Source: JACVRW01 sp963733885
GTDB taxonomy: Bacteria; Actinomycetota; Thermoleophilia; Solirubrobacterales; Thermoleophilaceae
Assembly (NCBI GenBank): GCA_963733885.1
Contig: CAVTES010000015.1
Location: forward strand, 248,001 to 312,000
DNA length: 64,000 nucleotides
Reading direction: 5' to 3'
In this document: piece by piece, positions 44,188-52,020 of the stretch
Numbering within the stretch: position 1 is the first letter of the stretch
How the letters are laid out: the number at the start of each line of letters is the position of its first letter
Position numbers and translations under genes: made by a program
The notes under the pieces: generated by a model
Seen by the model: the letters and a program-made list of their open reading frames with translations, nothing else
Databases searched by the model: none
Told to the model about the DNA's origin: nothing

Positions 44188-44292
44188 CCTACATGGAATC
44201 GACTACGCAACCACCCGACGCAGCCGCCCGGACACCCGTTAGCCCGAGTTTCCTGGCCCCTGCCGAACGTCTGGGGCGGACCCGACCGGTCC

Positions 44293-44967
44293 CTACGCCG
44301 GTGCCTCGGGCGCCGCTGGCGGCGTCGACGCGCGGCGGTGGCGGATGCTGAGCAGCAACCCCGCCATGAGCGCCGCTAGCACGCCGCCGCCCAGCGCGAC
44401 GATCCAAACGTTCGAGCCGTCGCTCGCCGGCGCCGGGGTGGCCGCGCAGGCGGGGCAGACGACCTCATCGACGCGGGCGACCGGCAAGCCGTCCACGCCC
44501 ACGCCCGGAAGCGTCCTCGCCGGGCGGGGCGTAAGCCCGGCTGTGAGCTTCGTGTAGGCCGCTTCGCTCTCGCTGGGCAGGGTCACCCAGGTAACGCCGT
44601 CCTCCCAGCGCATCAGCCCGGCGGAGGGCACCACGGTGACGGAGACGCGGTTGGTGAACACCTCGCCGCCGTCCTCGGCGCGGATCGTGAGCGTGCTCTT
44701 GTACCAGGGCAGCCCGCGCTCAGGGGCGTCCGTACCCCGGGGGCGGGGGCCGACCGCGAGCGCCGTCGCCGCCTCCGGATCGGAGACCTCCCTGCACTCG
44801 CCCGCCCCACAGACCTTCGCGGAGCTGATCTCCGTGGCCATCAAACCCGGCGGGTAGGACACCGCACTCGCCGGCACGAGCAGGGGGAGCACGGCGGCCG
44901 CCGCGAGCAGCCCAACCGCAACGAGCATCAGTCGCCTTGACCCCTTGGCCGCGATGGCATCCCTCAT
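44293..44967 (-). CDS. Exported membrane-anchored protein of unknown function
   Basis: A 224-residue protein. An N-terminal signal or membrane segment ('LMLVAVGLLAAAAVLPLLV', about residues 12-31) leads to an extracytoplasmic region of about 150 residues. It has paired Cys ('KVCGAGEC', 'VVCPAC'), and a second helix near residues 190-210 ('VWIVALGGGVLAALMAGLLL') precedes a short basic tail. The type I topology is clear; no family is recognised. ATG 44967 is preceded on the minus strand by AAGGAG about 11 bases upstream and is preferred to a more distal in-frame start. Confidence 0.7.
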   Translation of the reverse strand: MRDAIAAKGSRRLMLVAVGLLAAAAVLPLLVPASAVSYPPGLMATEISSAKVCGAGECREVSDPEAATALAVGPRPRGTDAPERGLPWYKSTLTIRAEDGGEVFTNRVSVTVVPSAGLMRWEDGVTWVTLPSESEAAYTKLTAGLTPRPARTLPGVGVDGLPVARVDEVVCPACAATPAPASDGSNVWIVALGGGVLAALMAGLLLSIRHRRASTPPAAPEAPA

Positions 44968-45284
44968 GGTGGCGGGACTCCTTTGAATAGTGCGCGCAGC
45001 ATCAGCGCGCTCAGGCCAGTCGGTCCACACTAGTCTCGATCGCAAGCGATCGCCAGGGAACGGACCGAGGGGCAACGCTCAGTTTCCGTATCCCAAAGAA
45101 GAGCGGGCGTTTCGCTCGCTCCGAACGAATAGTGCTAGCGCGAGCGTGGCCAGATCGCGGCGGGCAGGAGTGCCGCATCGAGGCAGGAGCGGCACTGCCG
45201 CTGGCAGGCCGGAAGCATAGTGGCTTGGCGCGTAGGCGGCCGGCAGCGTCGCCGCGCCTGGCATGGGACTCGGCGGTTCTGATC
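44968..45284. other. 317-base gap without a convincing gene
   Basis: Holds the upstream region of the exported membrane protein, a GAACGAATAGTGC 13-mer (45123-45135) shared with the 51233 promoter region, and one copy of the dispersed 30-bp repeat (45180-45209). Frames here have no recognisable protein. Confidence 0.6.
45180..45209 (+). repeat. Dispersed 30-bp repeat, copy 1
   Basis: Matches 48089-48118 at 29 of 30 bases. The core CTGCCGCTGGCAG is a 5-bp stem with a 3-base loop. A shorter related piece lies at 46771-46790. Confidence 0.75.
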
Positions 45285-45908
45285 TCAGGGTTGAGCGGTG
45301 TGCCGGTTTGGCTTGGGTGGGGCGCCGAACGTGCGCAGGACGTGCTCCAGCGTCGAGGCGAGCAGTTCGTGCGTGGCCTCGCGGGTGGCCTCGCCGTGTA
45401 GCCAGCGGCGTGTGGCGGCGCGGTTGAGCCCGGTCCAGCACTCGAGCGCGTAGCGCAGCCGCGGCGTGTCCTGGGCGATGTCGGCGTGCTGGGCGGCGAG
45501 CAGCGCGACGGCGCGGCGCACCAGCTCGGCGACGACTTGCCTGATGTCGGGGTCGGCGATGTCCTCGCCACGCGCGATCGTGGCGAGCCAGATCGTGCGG
45601 TTGGCCTCGGTCCAGTCGAGCCAGCGCGACACGCTATCGGCTATGCGGGCGCGGGCGCTGCGGCCGACGGGCGGCGCTACTTGTTGCTCGCGCAGTGCGC
45701 CGAGCCGCGCGAGCAGCGCGATGTAGACCTCCTTGCGGCCGCCGAAGTAGTGGTGCACGAGCCCGCGCGCGACGCCGGCCGCGTTGGCGATGCCCTCGAC
45801 AGAGACCTCGTCGTAGCCGCGCTCGGCGAACAGCGCGTTGGCTGCGTCGAGGATCTGTTCGCGGCGCTGGCCGGGGTCGAGGCGGCTGTAACTCGGCGTC
45901 GTGCTCAT
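45285..45908 (-). CDS. TetR-family regulator of the neighbouring secreted protein
   Basis: A 207-residue repressor. The helix-turn-helix is 'GYDEVSVEGIANAAGVARG' within the standard 'ILDAANALFAERGYDEVS' and 'LVHHYFGGRKEVYIALL' framework; the C-terminal ligand domain is not classifiable. ATG 45908 faces the gene at 46005 across 96 bases that contain a 9-bp inverted repeat and a TTGGCG-N17-TAGCAT promoter. It probably represses itself and the divergent secreted-protein gene. Confidence 0.9.
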   Translation of the reverse strand: MSTTPSYSRLDPGQRREQILDAANALFAERGYDEVSVEGIANAAGVARGLVHHYFGGRKEVYIALLARLGALREQQVAPPVGRSARARIADSVSRWLDWTEANRTIWLATIARGEDIADPDIRQVVAELVRRAVALLAAQHADIAQDTPRLRYALECWTGLNRAATRRWLHGEATREATHELLASTLEHVLRTFGAPPKPNRHTAQP

Positions 45909-45926
45909 AGGGAGAGTCTAAATGTC

Positions 45927-45965
45927 GTTGGCGATCTGTCAAGAGTCTGTTAGCATATCGCCAAC
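45927..45965. promoter_or_regulatory. TetR operator overlapping a divergent promoter
   Basis: GTTGGCGAT (45927-45935) and ATCGCCAAC (45957-45965) form a perfect 9-bp inverted repeat. Within it GTTAGC-N5-GCCAAC (45949-45965) is a compact dyad. On the plus strand TTGGCG (45928-45933) and TAGCAT (45951-45956) are spaced by 17 bases, a promoter for the gene at 46005 that a bound repressor would cover. Confidence 0.7.
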
Positions 45966-46004
45966 AAGGCAGCAGGAACCGCCCCCTCCGACACAAGGAC
46001 AACA

Positions 46005-46571
46005 ATGCGAAAGCTCATCATCACCGGCATGGCGCTCGCCATGCTCGCCATCCCCTCCGTCGCTTCGGCTGACGTGCAGCGCTGCGCGGCCCCCGTCACG
46101 GAGCCCGTGGCAGCGACGTTCCAGGTCACGACGCCCTCCGGGTCCGGTGGCCTATGGACGACCAACTTCACGGTCATGGTCAAGCCGGACGGCCAGTTCA
46201 CCGGCACCGGCACCACGTCCGGCCATGACGTTGACGGCGACAAGTCGATTGACGAGATCGTCACCGGCACGTTCACCGACAACAACGCTGACGGAAAGGC
46301 CGATGTGGTCAGCTTCACGTCAACCCGTCCGCAGCCGCTCTACACCGCTACGTGGATGGTGGAGAACGCGCCGCTGAACGGCACGCCGACGCAGGGCTCT
46401 GCGGACGGCATCACCTGGGACCTGGTGTTCACGGTGACCGGCGAGCCGCAGATGGCCGCTGCCACCACCACCGACCTGAACCACGGCGAGTACGTCTCCT
46501 CGATGGGCGGCGGCAAGGCCGCGGCGCAGAAGTGCGCTGGGATGCCGCTCAAGTCCAAGCAGGGCTCGTAA
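46005..46571 (+). CDS. Secreted protein with calcium-loop-like motifs, function unknown
   Basis: A 188-residue exported protein. The signal peptide 'MRKLIITGMALAMLAIPSV' is probably cleaved after 'ASA', before 'DVQRCAAPV'. The mature part has two Cys (in 'QRCAAP' and near the C-terminus) and two DxDxDG-like loops, 'DVDGDKSIDE' and 'DNNADGKADV', as seen in dockerin/EF-hand calcium sites. ATG 46005 is preceded by AAGGA (45995-45999). It is the divergent partner of a TetR gene and is followed by two strong hairpins. G+C is lower than around it, in line with the acquired character of this zone. Confidence 0.75.
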   Translation: MRKLIITGMALAMLAIPSVASADVQRCAAPVTEPVAATFQVTTPSGSGGLWTTNFTVMVKPDGQFTGTGTTSGHDVDGDKSIDEIVTGTFTDNNADGKADVVSFTSTRPQPLYTATWMVENAPLNGTPTQGSADGITWDLVFTVTGEPQMAAATTTDLNHGEYVSSMGGGKAAAQKCAGMPLKSKQGS

Positions 46572-46593
46572 GCAACACAGACGACAGGAGAGT

Positions 46594-46615
46594 GGGCCGG
46601 CCTACGGGCCGGCCC
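46594..46615 (+). terminator. First of two tandem terminators after the secreted-protein gene
   Basis: GGGCCGGCC (46594-46602) and GGCCGGCCC (46607-46615), loop TACG, followed by GCCTTTC. 23 bases after the stop codon. Confidence 0.75.
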
Positions 46616-46646
46616 GCCTTTCAGTCTCGTCAATCACCTAAGTTCA

Positions 46647-46679
46647 GAGAAGGGCCCGCCTCTAGTGCGGGCCCTTCTC
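46647..46679 (+). terminator. Second tandem terminator
   Basis: GAGAAGGGCCCGC (46647-46659) and GCGGGCCCTTCTC (46667-46679) form a perfect 13-bp stem with loop CTCTAGT, followed by ATTTG. Together with the first hairpin it isolates the secreted-protein gene from downstream DNA. Confidence 0.85.
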
Positions 46680-47204
46680 ATTTGTAACCAGGCCCGATCG
46701 CACCCCGGCCTGGCAACGCGGGATGGGTGCTCCTATGAGGCATATGTGGTAGCGCGCGCTCCCCGGCCGTGAGTGCCGCTGGCAGGCGATTGCGCAAGCG
46801 AGTTGACTTAGGCCTCCGTCCCGTCGGCGCCCCTGCTCTGCATTAGGTCATGCCTATGCACCACGTGGTGGTCCGGTGGACTGCGTGGCGCTGGGCAATC
46901 GGTCCCGGACAGGAGCGCCTGAGTCCGGCCGGGAGGCCCTCGCCTACGCCTGCACATGGGCGTGGCGCGGTCCCGGTTGTCGTCCCCTCACCGGCACACA
47001 TCACCGAACCAGTGTTACGGCACACCGCCCTCGGCCAGTGCTCTCGGGACGGGCTCCACGCGACGGTGTGCCTGCACCGGTTCCTTTCCGTACGGAGCAT
47101 CTGCTTGGCGTGGTGGTCAACTGGCCCTCGGTGGGCCTGACCGATGATTTTTCCGCGCCGTGCTGGTCTGTACGCCGAATACCGACTCACGGGAGGCTGA
47201 CGCC
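46680..47204. other. 525-base gap without a convincing gene
   Basis: Only short frames without family resemblance, richer in A+T than the rest. A 20-base piece of the dispersed repeat lies at 46771-46790. Could be worn-down acquired DNA. No tRNA or known repeat recognised. Confidence 0.55.
46771..46790 (+). repeat. Dispersed repeat, partial copy
   Basis: Contains TGCCGCTGGCAGGC, shared with the 30-bp copy at 45180; flanking sequence is unrelated. Confidence 0.5.
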
Positions 47205-47768
47205 ATGCGGAAACTGACCTTTGGCATGAACCTGAGCCTGGACGGCTACATCGCCGCGCCCGGCGACGACCTCGGCTGGAGCGTGCCGAGCGACGAGCTG
47301 TTCCAGTGGTGGTCCGACCGGGTGGGGGCGACGGGCCTGGCGCTGTATGGGCGCAAGCTGTGGGAGACGATGAGCTCCTACTGGCCGACCGCCGACCAGC
47401 AGCCCGGCGCCACACCGGCGGAGATCGAGTTCGCCCGCCGCTGGCAGGACATGCCGAAGGTGGTGTTCTCCTCGACGACCAGCACGGTCGACTGGAACAC
47501 CCGCCTGGTCACCGGCGACGCGGTCACCGAGATCACCAGGCTCAAGGCCGAGGATGGCGGCCCCATGGACATCGGCGGTGCCACACTCGCCGCAGCGGCC
47601 ATGCGGGCCGGGCTGATCGACGAGTACGCGATCGTCACCCATCCGGTCCTGGTGGGCGGCGGCACACCGTTCTTTACGGCCCTGGACAACTGGGTGAACC
47701 TGACCCTGGTGGAGACCCGGACGTTTCCCGACGGCGTGGTCCTGACCAGGTACGAGACCAGGCGCTGA
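47205..47768 (+). CDS. RibD C-terminal/DHFR-like reductase
   Basis: A 187-residue protein of the group that includes YyaP/YwjB: 'RKLTFGMNLSLDGYIAAPGD', 'GATGLALYGRKLWETMSSYW', 'MDIGGATLAAAAMRAGLIDEY' and 'HPVLVGGGTPFF' are the usual conserved stretches for NADPH binding. True substrate unknown; members are often annotated as dihydrofolate-reductase-family. ATG 47205 follows GGGAGG (47191-47196) by 8 bases and is preferred to an in-frame codon at 47160. Confidence 0.9.
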   Translation: MRKLTFGMNLSLDGYIAAPGDDLGWSVPSDELFQWWSDRVGATGLALYGRKLWETMSSYWPTADQQPGATPAEIEFARRWQDMPKVVFSSTTSTVDWNTRLVTGDAVTEITRLKAEDGGPMDIGGATLAAAAMRAGLIDEYAIVTHPVLVGGGTPFFTALDNWVNLTLVETRTFPDGVVLTRYETRR

Positions 47769-48321
47769 GTGCCCGACCTCGGATCGGCACGGGCTTCGGG
47801 CCCACCCAAGGATCTCGTGGCGCTGTGTTCCGAGGCGATCGTGACGTCCCTGCCGGATCCTGTTCTTCACCGCAGACGATCCGTCCGGATGGGGATCCGC
47901 TTACGGCATTCCGCGCCGCGCTCTCTCATGAATGCGGGCGTCCTAAGGCGGTGCCGACGAGGTGCTCGCTTGGCGACGACCCACGGAAGCGCCACTTGGC
48001 CGGACGCGTTGCGTCCCGTGCATAGGCACAATGAGGGCGCGCGTGAGCTGCCGATCGGATGGAGGTCGAGCACCATCGCTGTCGCCTTGAGGCAGGAGCG
48101 GCACTGCCGGTGGCAGGCGAAAGGAGCACTCGCGAGAGGATCGGCGGCTCTTGCCTTCCTCAGGGAAGTGGGTTCTGGGGAGAGCGATCCTGGCGGCCGT
48201 TCGCGGTCAGCGGATTGTGGGCGGTCAGGGATCGCTGGACCGGGCGCCGGCCGTCGCACCCGGACCTGGCGGGCGGTCATCGCGGTCGGGGTGTGACCGA
48301 TACCGCGGGTCGAGGAGTAGC
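47769..48321. other. 553-base gap without a convincing gene
   Basis: No frame gives a recognisable protein. Contains dispersed repeat copy 2 at 48089-48118. The last bases (GAGGAG, 48312-48317) are the ribosome-binding site of the LLM gene. Confidence 0.55.
48089..48118 (+). repeat. Dispersed 30-bp repeat, copy 2
   Basis: 29 of 30 bases identical to 45180-45209, same orientation, 2.9 kb away. Between the copies lie the TetR/secreted-protein pair and the RibD-like gene, so the pair could mark the ends of a transferred or recombined block. Confidence 0.75.
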
Positions 48322-49302
48322 GTGAAGCGCATGCGCGCGCCGATCACGCTCGACTTGCACTTGCCGAACTTCAACTATCCCGACACCGCTCCGGAGGCCG
48401 TCTTCGAGCGCCTCGTCGAGATCGCGGCCACTGCCGAGGAGTCCGGTTTCAGTGCGATCTCGGTGATGGACCACCTGCACCAGATCCCCGGGGTCGGACC
48501 GCAGACCAACTGGATGTTCGAGGGCAACACGATGCTGGCTGCGTTGGCGGCCCGGACGTCGAAGCTGAGTTTGGGCCTGCTCGTCGGCGGCGTGACGTAC
48601 CGAAACCCGGCCCTGCACGCCAAGATCACCGCCACGCTGGACATCGTCTCGGGCGGCCGGGCGTGGCACGGCCTCGGCGCAGCGTGGTTTGAGGACGAGC
48701 ACCGCGCCTACGGCTTCGACTTCCCGCCACTGGGTCGGCGCTTTGAGATGCTCGAGGACGCCCTTCAGATCGCGCGCGCCATGTTCACGCAGGAGCGCGC
48801 CACCTTCGAGGGCCGCCACTTCCGCGTCGACGGCGCCCTGAACAACCCCAAGCCGCTGCGTGGCGACATTCCGATCGTCATCGGCGGCAGCGGCGAGCGG
48901 AAGACGCTGCGCCTGGTCGCCCAGTACGCCGACGGTTGCAACGTCTTCGGTGACGCGGCGCGGGCCAAGCACCTGATGGAGGTGCTGGCGGCCCATTGCG
49001 AGGACGTCGGGCGCGACCCGGCCGAAATCACCAAGACCCGACTCGGCGTCCTGGCGATCGCGCCGACGCACGAGGCGGCGATGGCCAAGGTCGATTTCCT
49101 CAGACGCGCCGGCATACCCGAGGAGCGCCTCAGCGCAACGGTGATGGCCGGCGACCCGGACGGGGTCGCCGAGCAGGCGGCCGCCTTCATCCACGCCGGC
49201 ATCGAGGGATTGACGCTGACCATCCCGGACGTGCACGACCTGGAAACAGTCGCGCTCGCGGGCCGGACGCTCGGGCCGGTTTTCGCCGCGCAGCCGGCCT
49301 GA
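48322..49302 (+). CDS. LLM-class (F420- or flavin-dependent) oxidoreductase
   Basis: A 326-residue TIM-barrel enzyme of the luciferase-like monooxygenase family. 'AEESGFSAISVMDHLHQIPG', 'LSLGLLVGGVTYRNPALHAK', 'RAWHGLGAAWFEDEHRAYG' and 'IPIVIGGSGERKTLRLVAQYAD' fit the actinobacterial F420-type branch. GTG 48322 is 4 bases after GAGGAG (48312-48317); ATG 48331 is an alternative. Substrate unknown. A run of nine C (49306-49314) follows its stop closely. Confidence 0.9.
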   Translation: MKRMRAPITLDLHLPNFNYPDTAPEAVFERLVEIAATAEESGFSAISVMDHLHQIPGVGPQTNWMFEGNTMLAALAARTSKLSLGLLVGGVTYRNPALHAKITATLDIVSGGRAWHGLGAAWFEDEHRAYGFDFPPLGRRFEMLEDALQIARAMFTQERATFEGRHFRVDGALNNPKPLRGDIPIVIGGSGERKTLRLVAQYADGCNVFGDAARAKHLMEVLAAHCEDVGRDPAEITKTRLGVLAIAPTHEAAMAKVDFLRRAGIPEERLSATVMAGDPDGVAEQAAAFIHAGIEGLTLTIPDVHDLETVALAGRTLGPVFAAQPA

Positions 49303-49603
49303 CGACCCCCCCCCGGCAGCTACGTCCGACCGCCGCGCGTGGCTCGTTCACCCACGGGGCCCGCTCCTTTGGAGGACCTCCGAGAGAGGAGGCCGGCTCC
49401 CGCACACACGACCGCAATCCCGAAGAATGCAGGCGTGAGGCGGCTGGCGGGACGGACACCCGGGGCTCGTCCGAGGCGGGCGTTTCGCGGTTGAGCACGG
49501 AGAGGCTCGCATCCAGGCGAATGCAGTAGGCGGCGTGCTGGCGCCACCGAGATGGAGGCACGCGATCGCACCGACGTGGGGGTCGCAGGGGAGAGGAGCT
49601 CGA
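49303..49603. other. 301-base gap without a convincing gene
   Basis: Begins with a run of nine C at 49306-49314. On the minus strand a short hydrophobic stretch with 'FFGIAVVCAGAGLL' can be read, but there is no supported start, homology or length to call a gene. Confidence 0.5.
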
Positions 49604-50245
49604 TTACGCGAGGCTCGCGGCGTATGCGTGCAGGCGTTCGGCCAACTCGCGCGGACGGCTAAGGGTGACGTAGTGGCCGCCGTCCATCTCGTCGGCCTCG
49701 ATGCCAAGGCGTGCACGAGCGTGCCGCCGCGCCCAGGCGGCCGTGAACATGCGGTCGTCGCGGCACAGGAGGTACCGCGTCGGCGTAGCTGGCCATGAGT
49801 CGAGAGGCCACGGCTCCCGCAGCGCCTTGGAATCCTCGTTTCGTTCTCGTCGCTGCGCTTCTGCCGCGAGCTGCGGCGGAACGTCGTGGTAGAAGACATC
49901 GTCGAACCCGCTCTGTTGGTAGCCGGCGTTCTTCCACCAGTCGTCGAACAGCTCGCCTGGGGACGGAATCATCCCGCAAAGCAGGATCAGCAGCTCGGCC
50001 GGGATGCGCGCGCAGGCGAGCGGCGCCGTGAAACCGCCGAGCGAATGGCCGACGACGATGACGTCCCGGCGCGCGGCGACCGCGTCGACCACGGCGCCAG
50101 CGTACGTCCACCAGCAGGCCGACTCGCGCTCGCACGGAAGATCAACTGCTACGGGCTCGTGCCCGTACTTGCGCAGCTCGGGAACGACCAGATGCCAGTC
50201 CCACGCGCTTCCTCCTCCACCGTGGATCAGCGCGAACCCCGCCAT
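49604..50245 (-). CDS. Alpha/beta hydrolase (EstC/methylesterase-like)
   Basis: A 213-residue single-domain hydrolase. 'FALIHGGGGSAWDWHLVVPEL' provides the oxyanion loop, Ser in 'VVGHSLGGFTAP' the nucleophile, Asp in 'LLCRDDRMF' the acid and His in 'MDGGHYVTLSRPRELAE' the base, a layout like plant methylesterases and bacterial EstC. The ATG at 50245 starts right at the conserved strand; the frame remains open upstream without supported sequence. The lid is short. Substrate unknown. Confidence 0.85.
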   Translation of the reverse strand: MAGFALIHGGGGSAWDWHLVVPELRKYGHEPVAVDLPCERESACWWTYAGAVVDAVAARRDVIVVGHSLGGFTAPLACARIPAELLILLCGMIPSPGELFDDWWKNAGYQQSGFDDVFYHDVPPQLAAEAQRRERNEDSKALREPWPLDSWPATPTRYLLCRDDRMFTAAWARRHARARLGIEADEMDGGHYVTLSRPRELAERLHAYAASLA

Positions 50246-50565
50246 GACCGGACACGCTAAAGGACCGCCGCCGAGCGGCACGTGGGCTCGGGTGACCTGC
50301 GGACTAGCACGACCTGGCGGCGGAGCCGACGCGGTCGACAAACGGATTCCTTCCGAGCGGTTGCCTCCGTGTGGCCGCTCGCAGCGGCCTCGACGCCTCC
50401 CCCAGCCGGAGCCTAGCTCCACGGAGGCCACGCGGCGTACATCTGGGATCGGGAGACCGAAGCGGCTGCACTCTCGGCGCATGGCTACCCCGACGAACCG
50501 CGCGCGACGGCACGTTCGCTCCACAACAACGATGCGATAACAGCTCGGGGGTGGGCAACCGCGGG
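50246..50565. other. 320-base gap between the hydrolase and TetR genes
   Basis: No convincing gene. On the plus strand about 40 codons ending near 50540 read like protein ('AAYIWDRETEAAALSAHGYP') but lack a start or family resemblance; this may be a gene remnant. Confidence 0.45.
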
Positions 50566-51216
50566 CTACGGGCGACTGCGCCGTGGCGCAATGCCTTTGA
50601 GGACAGTGTCGACGATTCCCTCGAGGAAGCAACGATCGACCACCTCGCCGGTGAGCAGCAGCCGCAGGTGGATGGGGCCGAGCACGGATTCGACTACCCG
50701 AACGGGATCGGTTCCGGATTCGATCTCGCCGCGCTCGATGGCGCGCTCGATGATCGCGCCGTCGAGCGCCAGGCGCTCGGCCCAGAAGCGGCGGTTGGCA
50801 GCCGCGAGGCGAGGGTCGTGGGGCGCCTCAGCGGCCACCGCGCGCGCCATCGCCGCGACCTCGGGAGTGGCGGCATTGGCCGCGGCGGTGCGGGCAAGCT
50901 CCAGCAGGTCCTCGCGTAGCGAACCGGTATCGGGCACGGAGATGTGTTCGCCGGCCCGCTCGAGCATCGCCTCCAGCACAAGCTCCTCCCGCGTGCCCCA
51001 GCGCCGGTAGAGCGTGGTCTTGCCCACCCCGGCGCGCTTGGCGACGCTCTCCAGGCTCAGCGCCGAGTAACCCACATCCGCCAGCTCGGCCAGCGTTGCA
51101 GCGATCGCCGCTGCGCGGACCCGGGCGGTTCGCCCTCCGGGCCGGCGCATTCCTTCCACCGAGGCTCGGCGCTTACGCGCCGAGGCTGCACTCTTCGCCC
51201 TCTTCGCGGTCGCCAT
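50566..51216 (-). CDS. TetR-family regulator
   Basis: A 216-residue repressor with a basic N-terminal extension of about 30 residues (RAKSAASARKRRASVEG-like) before the helix-turn-helix 'GYSALSLESVAKRAGVGKTTLYRRW', which is typical of the AcrR-like branch. The ligand domain includes 'EVAAMARAVAAEAPHDPRL'. It faces the DDN-like gene with only 49 bases between the starts; the imperfect dyad at 51232-51246 is the likely operator. Confidence 0.9.
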   Translation of the reverse strand: MATAKRAKSAASARKRRASVEGMRRPGGRTARVRAAAIAATLAELADVGYSALSLESVAKRAGVGKTTLYRRWGTREELVLEAMLERAGEHISVPDTGSLREDLLELARTAAANAATPEVAAMARAVAAEAPHDPRLAAANRRFWAERLALDGAIIERAIERGEIESGTDPVRVVESVLGPIHLRLLLTGEVVDRCFLEGIVDTVLKGIAPRRSRP

Positions 51217-51231
51217 GGGGCGTATCTTAAT

Positions 51232-51246
51232 GGAACGAATAGTGCC
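51232..51246. promoter_or_regulatory. Candidate TetR operator
   Basis: GGAAC-GAATA-GTGCC, an imperfect inverted repeat (4 of 5 arm positions pair). It lies between the TetR start and a TAGGAT -10 box (51253-51258) for the DDN-like gene, so a repressor here would block that promoter. GAACGAATAGTGC (51233-51245) recurs exactly at 45123-45135. Confidence 0.5.
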
Positions 51247-51265
51247 GTTTGCTAGGATCGAGGCG

Positions 51266-51787
51266 ATGGAGAGTTACCGGCGCTCGCGCCCTTTTCACCG
51301 GTTCGTTCGAAGGACGGCCGCGACACGCCCGATGGCGAAGCTCTACAGGGTGATCCAGCAGCCGCTCGATCGCCTCGTCTTCCGACTCACACGAGGCCGG
51401 ACCACCGCGTCGTCGTGGCTTGGCGGCGTCACGATCACGATGCTGACGACCACGGGCGCCAGGAGCGGGAAGCCCCGCACGCTTCCGGTGCTCGGCCTTC
51501 CCGACGGTGACGACATGATCGTGATCGCGTCGAACTTCGGCCGCCCCCGCAATCCCTCCTGGTATCACAACCTGCTCGCAAACCCGCGCGCGACGATCGT
51601 GTTCGACGGCATCAGCCGCAAGGTCACGGCGCACGAGCTCAGCGGCCCAGAGCGAGAGCGCGGCTATCGGCGGGGGGAGGAGATCTACCCCGGTTTCAGC
51701 CACTACCCCCGCTGGGCAACCAACCGCAGGATCCCGGTTCTCAGGCTCAAGCCGCTGGGCGCGCCGCCCTGCGCGGACCCCCGGTGA
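51266..51787 (+). CDS. DDN-like deazaflavin (F420)-dependent nitroreductase-family protein
   Basis: A 173-residue split-barrel protein. 'VTITMLTTTGARSGKPRTLPV', 'VIASNFGRPRNPSWYHNLLANP' and 'RRGEEIYPGFSHYPRWATN' are the signature of the F420-dependent quinone reductase/Ddn family of actinobacteria. ATG 51266 is 7 bases after TAGGAT, so a leaderless message is likely; an in-frame ATG at 51215 would lie inside the TetR gene. Its stop overlaps the GTG of the truncated enoyl-CoA hydratase. Probably repressed by the divergent TetR. Confidence 0.91.
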   Translation: MESYRRSRPFHRFVRRTAATRPMAKLYRVIQQPLDRLVFRLTRGRTTASSWLGGVTITMLTTTGARSGKPRTLPVLGLPDGDDMIVIASNFGRPRNPSWYHNLLANPRATIVFDGISRKVTAHELSGPERERGYRRGEEIYPGFSHYPRWATNRRIPVLRLKPLGAPPCADPR

Positions 51788-51954
51788 CGCCCGAGACCTT
51801 CACGACGGAGCGCGACGGTCGCGTGCTGACCGTCCTGTTCGACCTCCCGCCTCACAGCTTCATCGGCCGCCAGATGGTCACGGAGCTTGACGGGCTCACT
51901 CGGTCGCTGCGACGGGACCGCTCGCTTCGCGCGGTCATCCTCACCTCCGCATGA
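51784..51954 (+). pseudogene. Enoyl-CoA hydratase/isomerase, first 56 residues only
   Basis: GTG 51784 overlaps the DDN-like stop. The frame gives 'FTTERDGRVLTVLFDLPP' and 'SLRRDRSLRAVILTSA', the beginning of a crotonase, then TGA at 51952-51954. The family is normally about 250-270 residues and the active-site loops are missing. The DNA that follows belongs to a lipoprotein gene on the other strand, so the 3' part was lost in a rearrangement. Confidence 0.78.
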
Positions 51955-52020
51955 GGCCCATACCGCCGCGCACAGCGCGACGAGTACTCCCGCTAGGAGT
52001 CCCTTGAGTGGCCGAATCAT
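51946..52020 (-). pseudogene. Lipoprotein gene, signal-peptide end only
   Basis: On the minus strand ATG 52020 is preceded by AAGGAG (52031-52036, 10 bases away) and gives 'MIRPLKGLLAGVLVALCAAV' followed by WASCGGEDD, a secreted or lipoprotein signal peptide. Beyond about 51950 the frame runs into the reverse of the enoyl-CoA hydratase and DDN-like genes. So a real 5' end survives and the rest is gone. Confidence 0.6.

Noticed and set aside
46850..47140. Short plus- and minus-strand frames, considered as a transposase remnant
   Set aside because: No DDE/HTH motif, terminal repeat or start signal could be recognised.
49306..49314. Run of nine C as a phase-variation tract
   Set aside because: It lies after the stop codon of the LLM gene and before no recognisable start, so slippage would have no coding effect.
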